From assembly GCA_947074125.1 (NCBI GenBank), contig CAMTOM010000075.1, positions 1 to 7,126 on the forward strand: a stretch of DNA of 7,126 nucleotides. Reading direction: 5' to 3'. Positions 6,978-7,126 of the stretch are shown piece by piece; the first letter of the stretch is position 1, and every line of letters starts with the position of its first letter. This DNA is from an uncultured Desulfovibrionaceae bacterium. GTDB lineage: Bacteria; Desulfobacterota; Desulfovibrionia; Desulfovibrionales; Desulfovibrionaceae. Under the pieces are notes generated by a model. The model ran no database searches. It was not told where the DNA came from and was given only the letters and a program-made list of their open reading frames with translations. Both the position numbers and the translations under genes were made by a program.

Positions 6978-6986
6978 TGTTATATA
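6978..6986 (+). promoter_or_regulatory. candidate extended -10 promoter element
   Basis: TGTTATATA fits the extended -10 form TGnTATAAT with a single mismatch in the hexamer. The -35 region at normal spacing is only a T-run. A transcript would start near 6993, before the open frame at 7049. Confidence 0.25.
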
Positions 6987-7126
6987 TGCTTTTTTTTCTT
7001 TTTGTATAGTTGATTTTCTCGGTATCGCAGTTATTTTTTTATGATTTTATGTTTACAACACTTTTCGTTGTCGGGATTTTTTCTATATTTATTGGGTTGA
7101 GTATGTCGTTTGCTGCTTTTCTTCTT

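Larger units (their letters stand above)
6724..7126. other. A+T-rich stretch without a supportable gene
   Basis: About 400 bases, sharply more A+T-rich than the three genes, with long T-runs near 6961-7009 and 7031-7040. It begins with a G-rich patch, GGGGG (6727-6731) then GGGAGGAGGG (6738-6747), which resembles a Shine-Dalgarno sequence but has no ATG, GTG or TTG at normal spacing. Promoter-like and palindromic elements are listed separately. Near the right edge a + frame from the ATG at 7049 stays open to the end (26 codons, very hydrophobic), and two minus-strand frames are also open from the edge; none has an RBS or recognisable similarity. It looks like a regulatory region upstream of a gene beyond the window. 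Confidence 0.7.

Noticed and set aside
7031..7126. Minus-strand frames open from the right edge to stops at 7031 and 7039
   Set aside because: Two frames are open at once for about 30 codons in low-complexity A+T-rich DNA and one is simply lysine-rich. No terminator or similarity supports either as the end of a convergent gene.
6663..7126. tRNA, CRISPR array or insertion sequence ends in the non-coding tail
   Set aside because: No cloverleaf-forming segment, no regularly spaced repeats, and no transposase frame or paired terminal repeats were seen.

Overview
This window is the acetate branch of pyruvate catabolism from an anaerobe, most likely a sulfate reducer of the Desulfovibrionaceae or a close relative. 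That assignment rests on resemblance, recalled rather than searched, of the pyruvate:ferredoxin oxidoreductase (PFOR) and phosphate acetyltransferase to their Desulfovibrio counterparts. The coding DNA has a roughly balanced base composition. The last ~400 bases are strongly A+T-rich.

Layout, all on the + strand. Bases 2-3226 hold PFOR (por), which enters from the left edge with about the first 110 residues missing. A strong terminator-like hairpin (3253-3290) fills the short gap to pta and is followed at once by the pta ribosome binding site. Bases 3302-5419 hold a long, three-domain phosphate acetyltransferase (pta). After 31 bases comes acetate kinase (ackA, 5451-6662), then a clear intrinsic terminator (6690-6723). 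From about 6724 to the right edge no gene can be supported. That stretch contains a G-rich patch, a good sigma70-type promoter candidate with a palindrome in its spacer, several A+T-rich inverted repeats and T-runs.

Together the three enzymes convert pyruvate + CoA to acetyl-CoA, CO2 and reduced ferredoxin, then acetyl-CoA to acetyl phosphate, then acetyl phosphate + ADP to acetate + ATP. This is the substrate-level phosphorylation route used when lactate or pyruvate is incompletely oxidised to acetate.

No wholly new system is visible. The most unusual feature is in PFOR: a periodic cysteine repeat, (CxCxxx)2-CxC, lies in the linker just before the two-cluster ferredoxin domain. The first domain also carries extra cysteines, and the protein lacks the C-terminal extension of the Desulfovibrio africanus enzyme. 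Other points worth checking are an altered FHQTMP motif in acetate kinase, the hairpin between por and pta, and the regulatory-looking A+T-rich tail.
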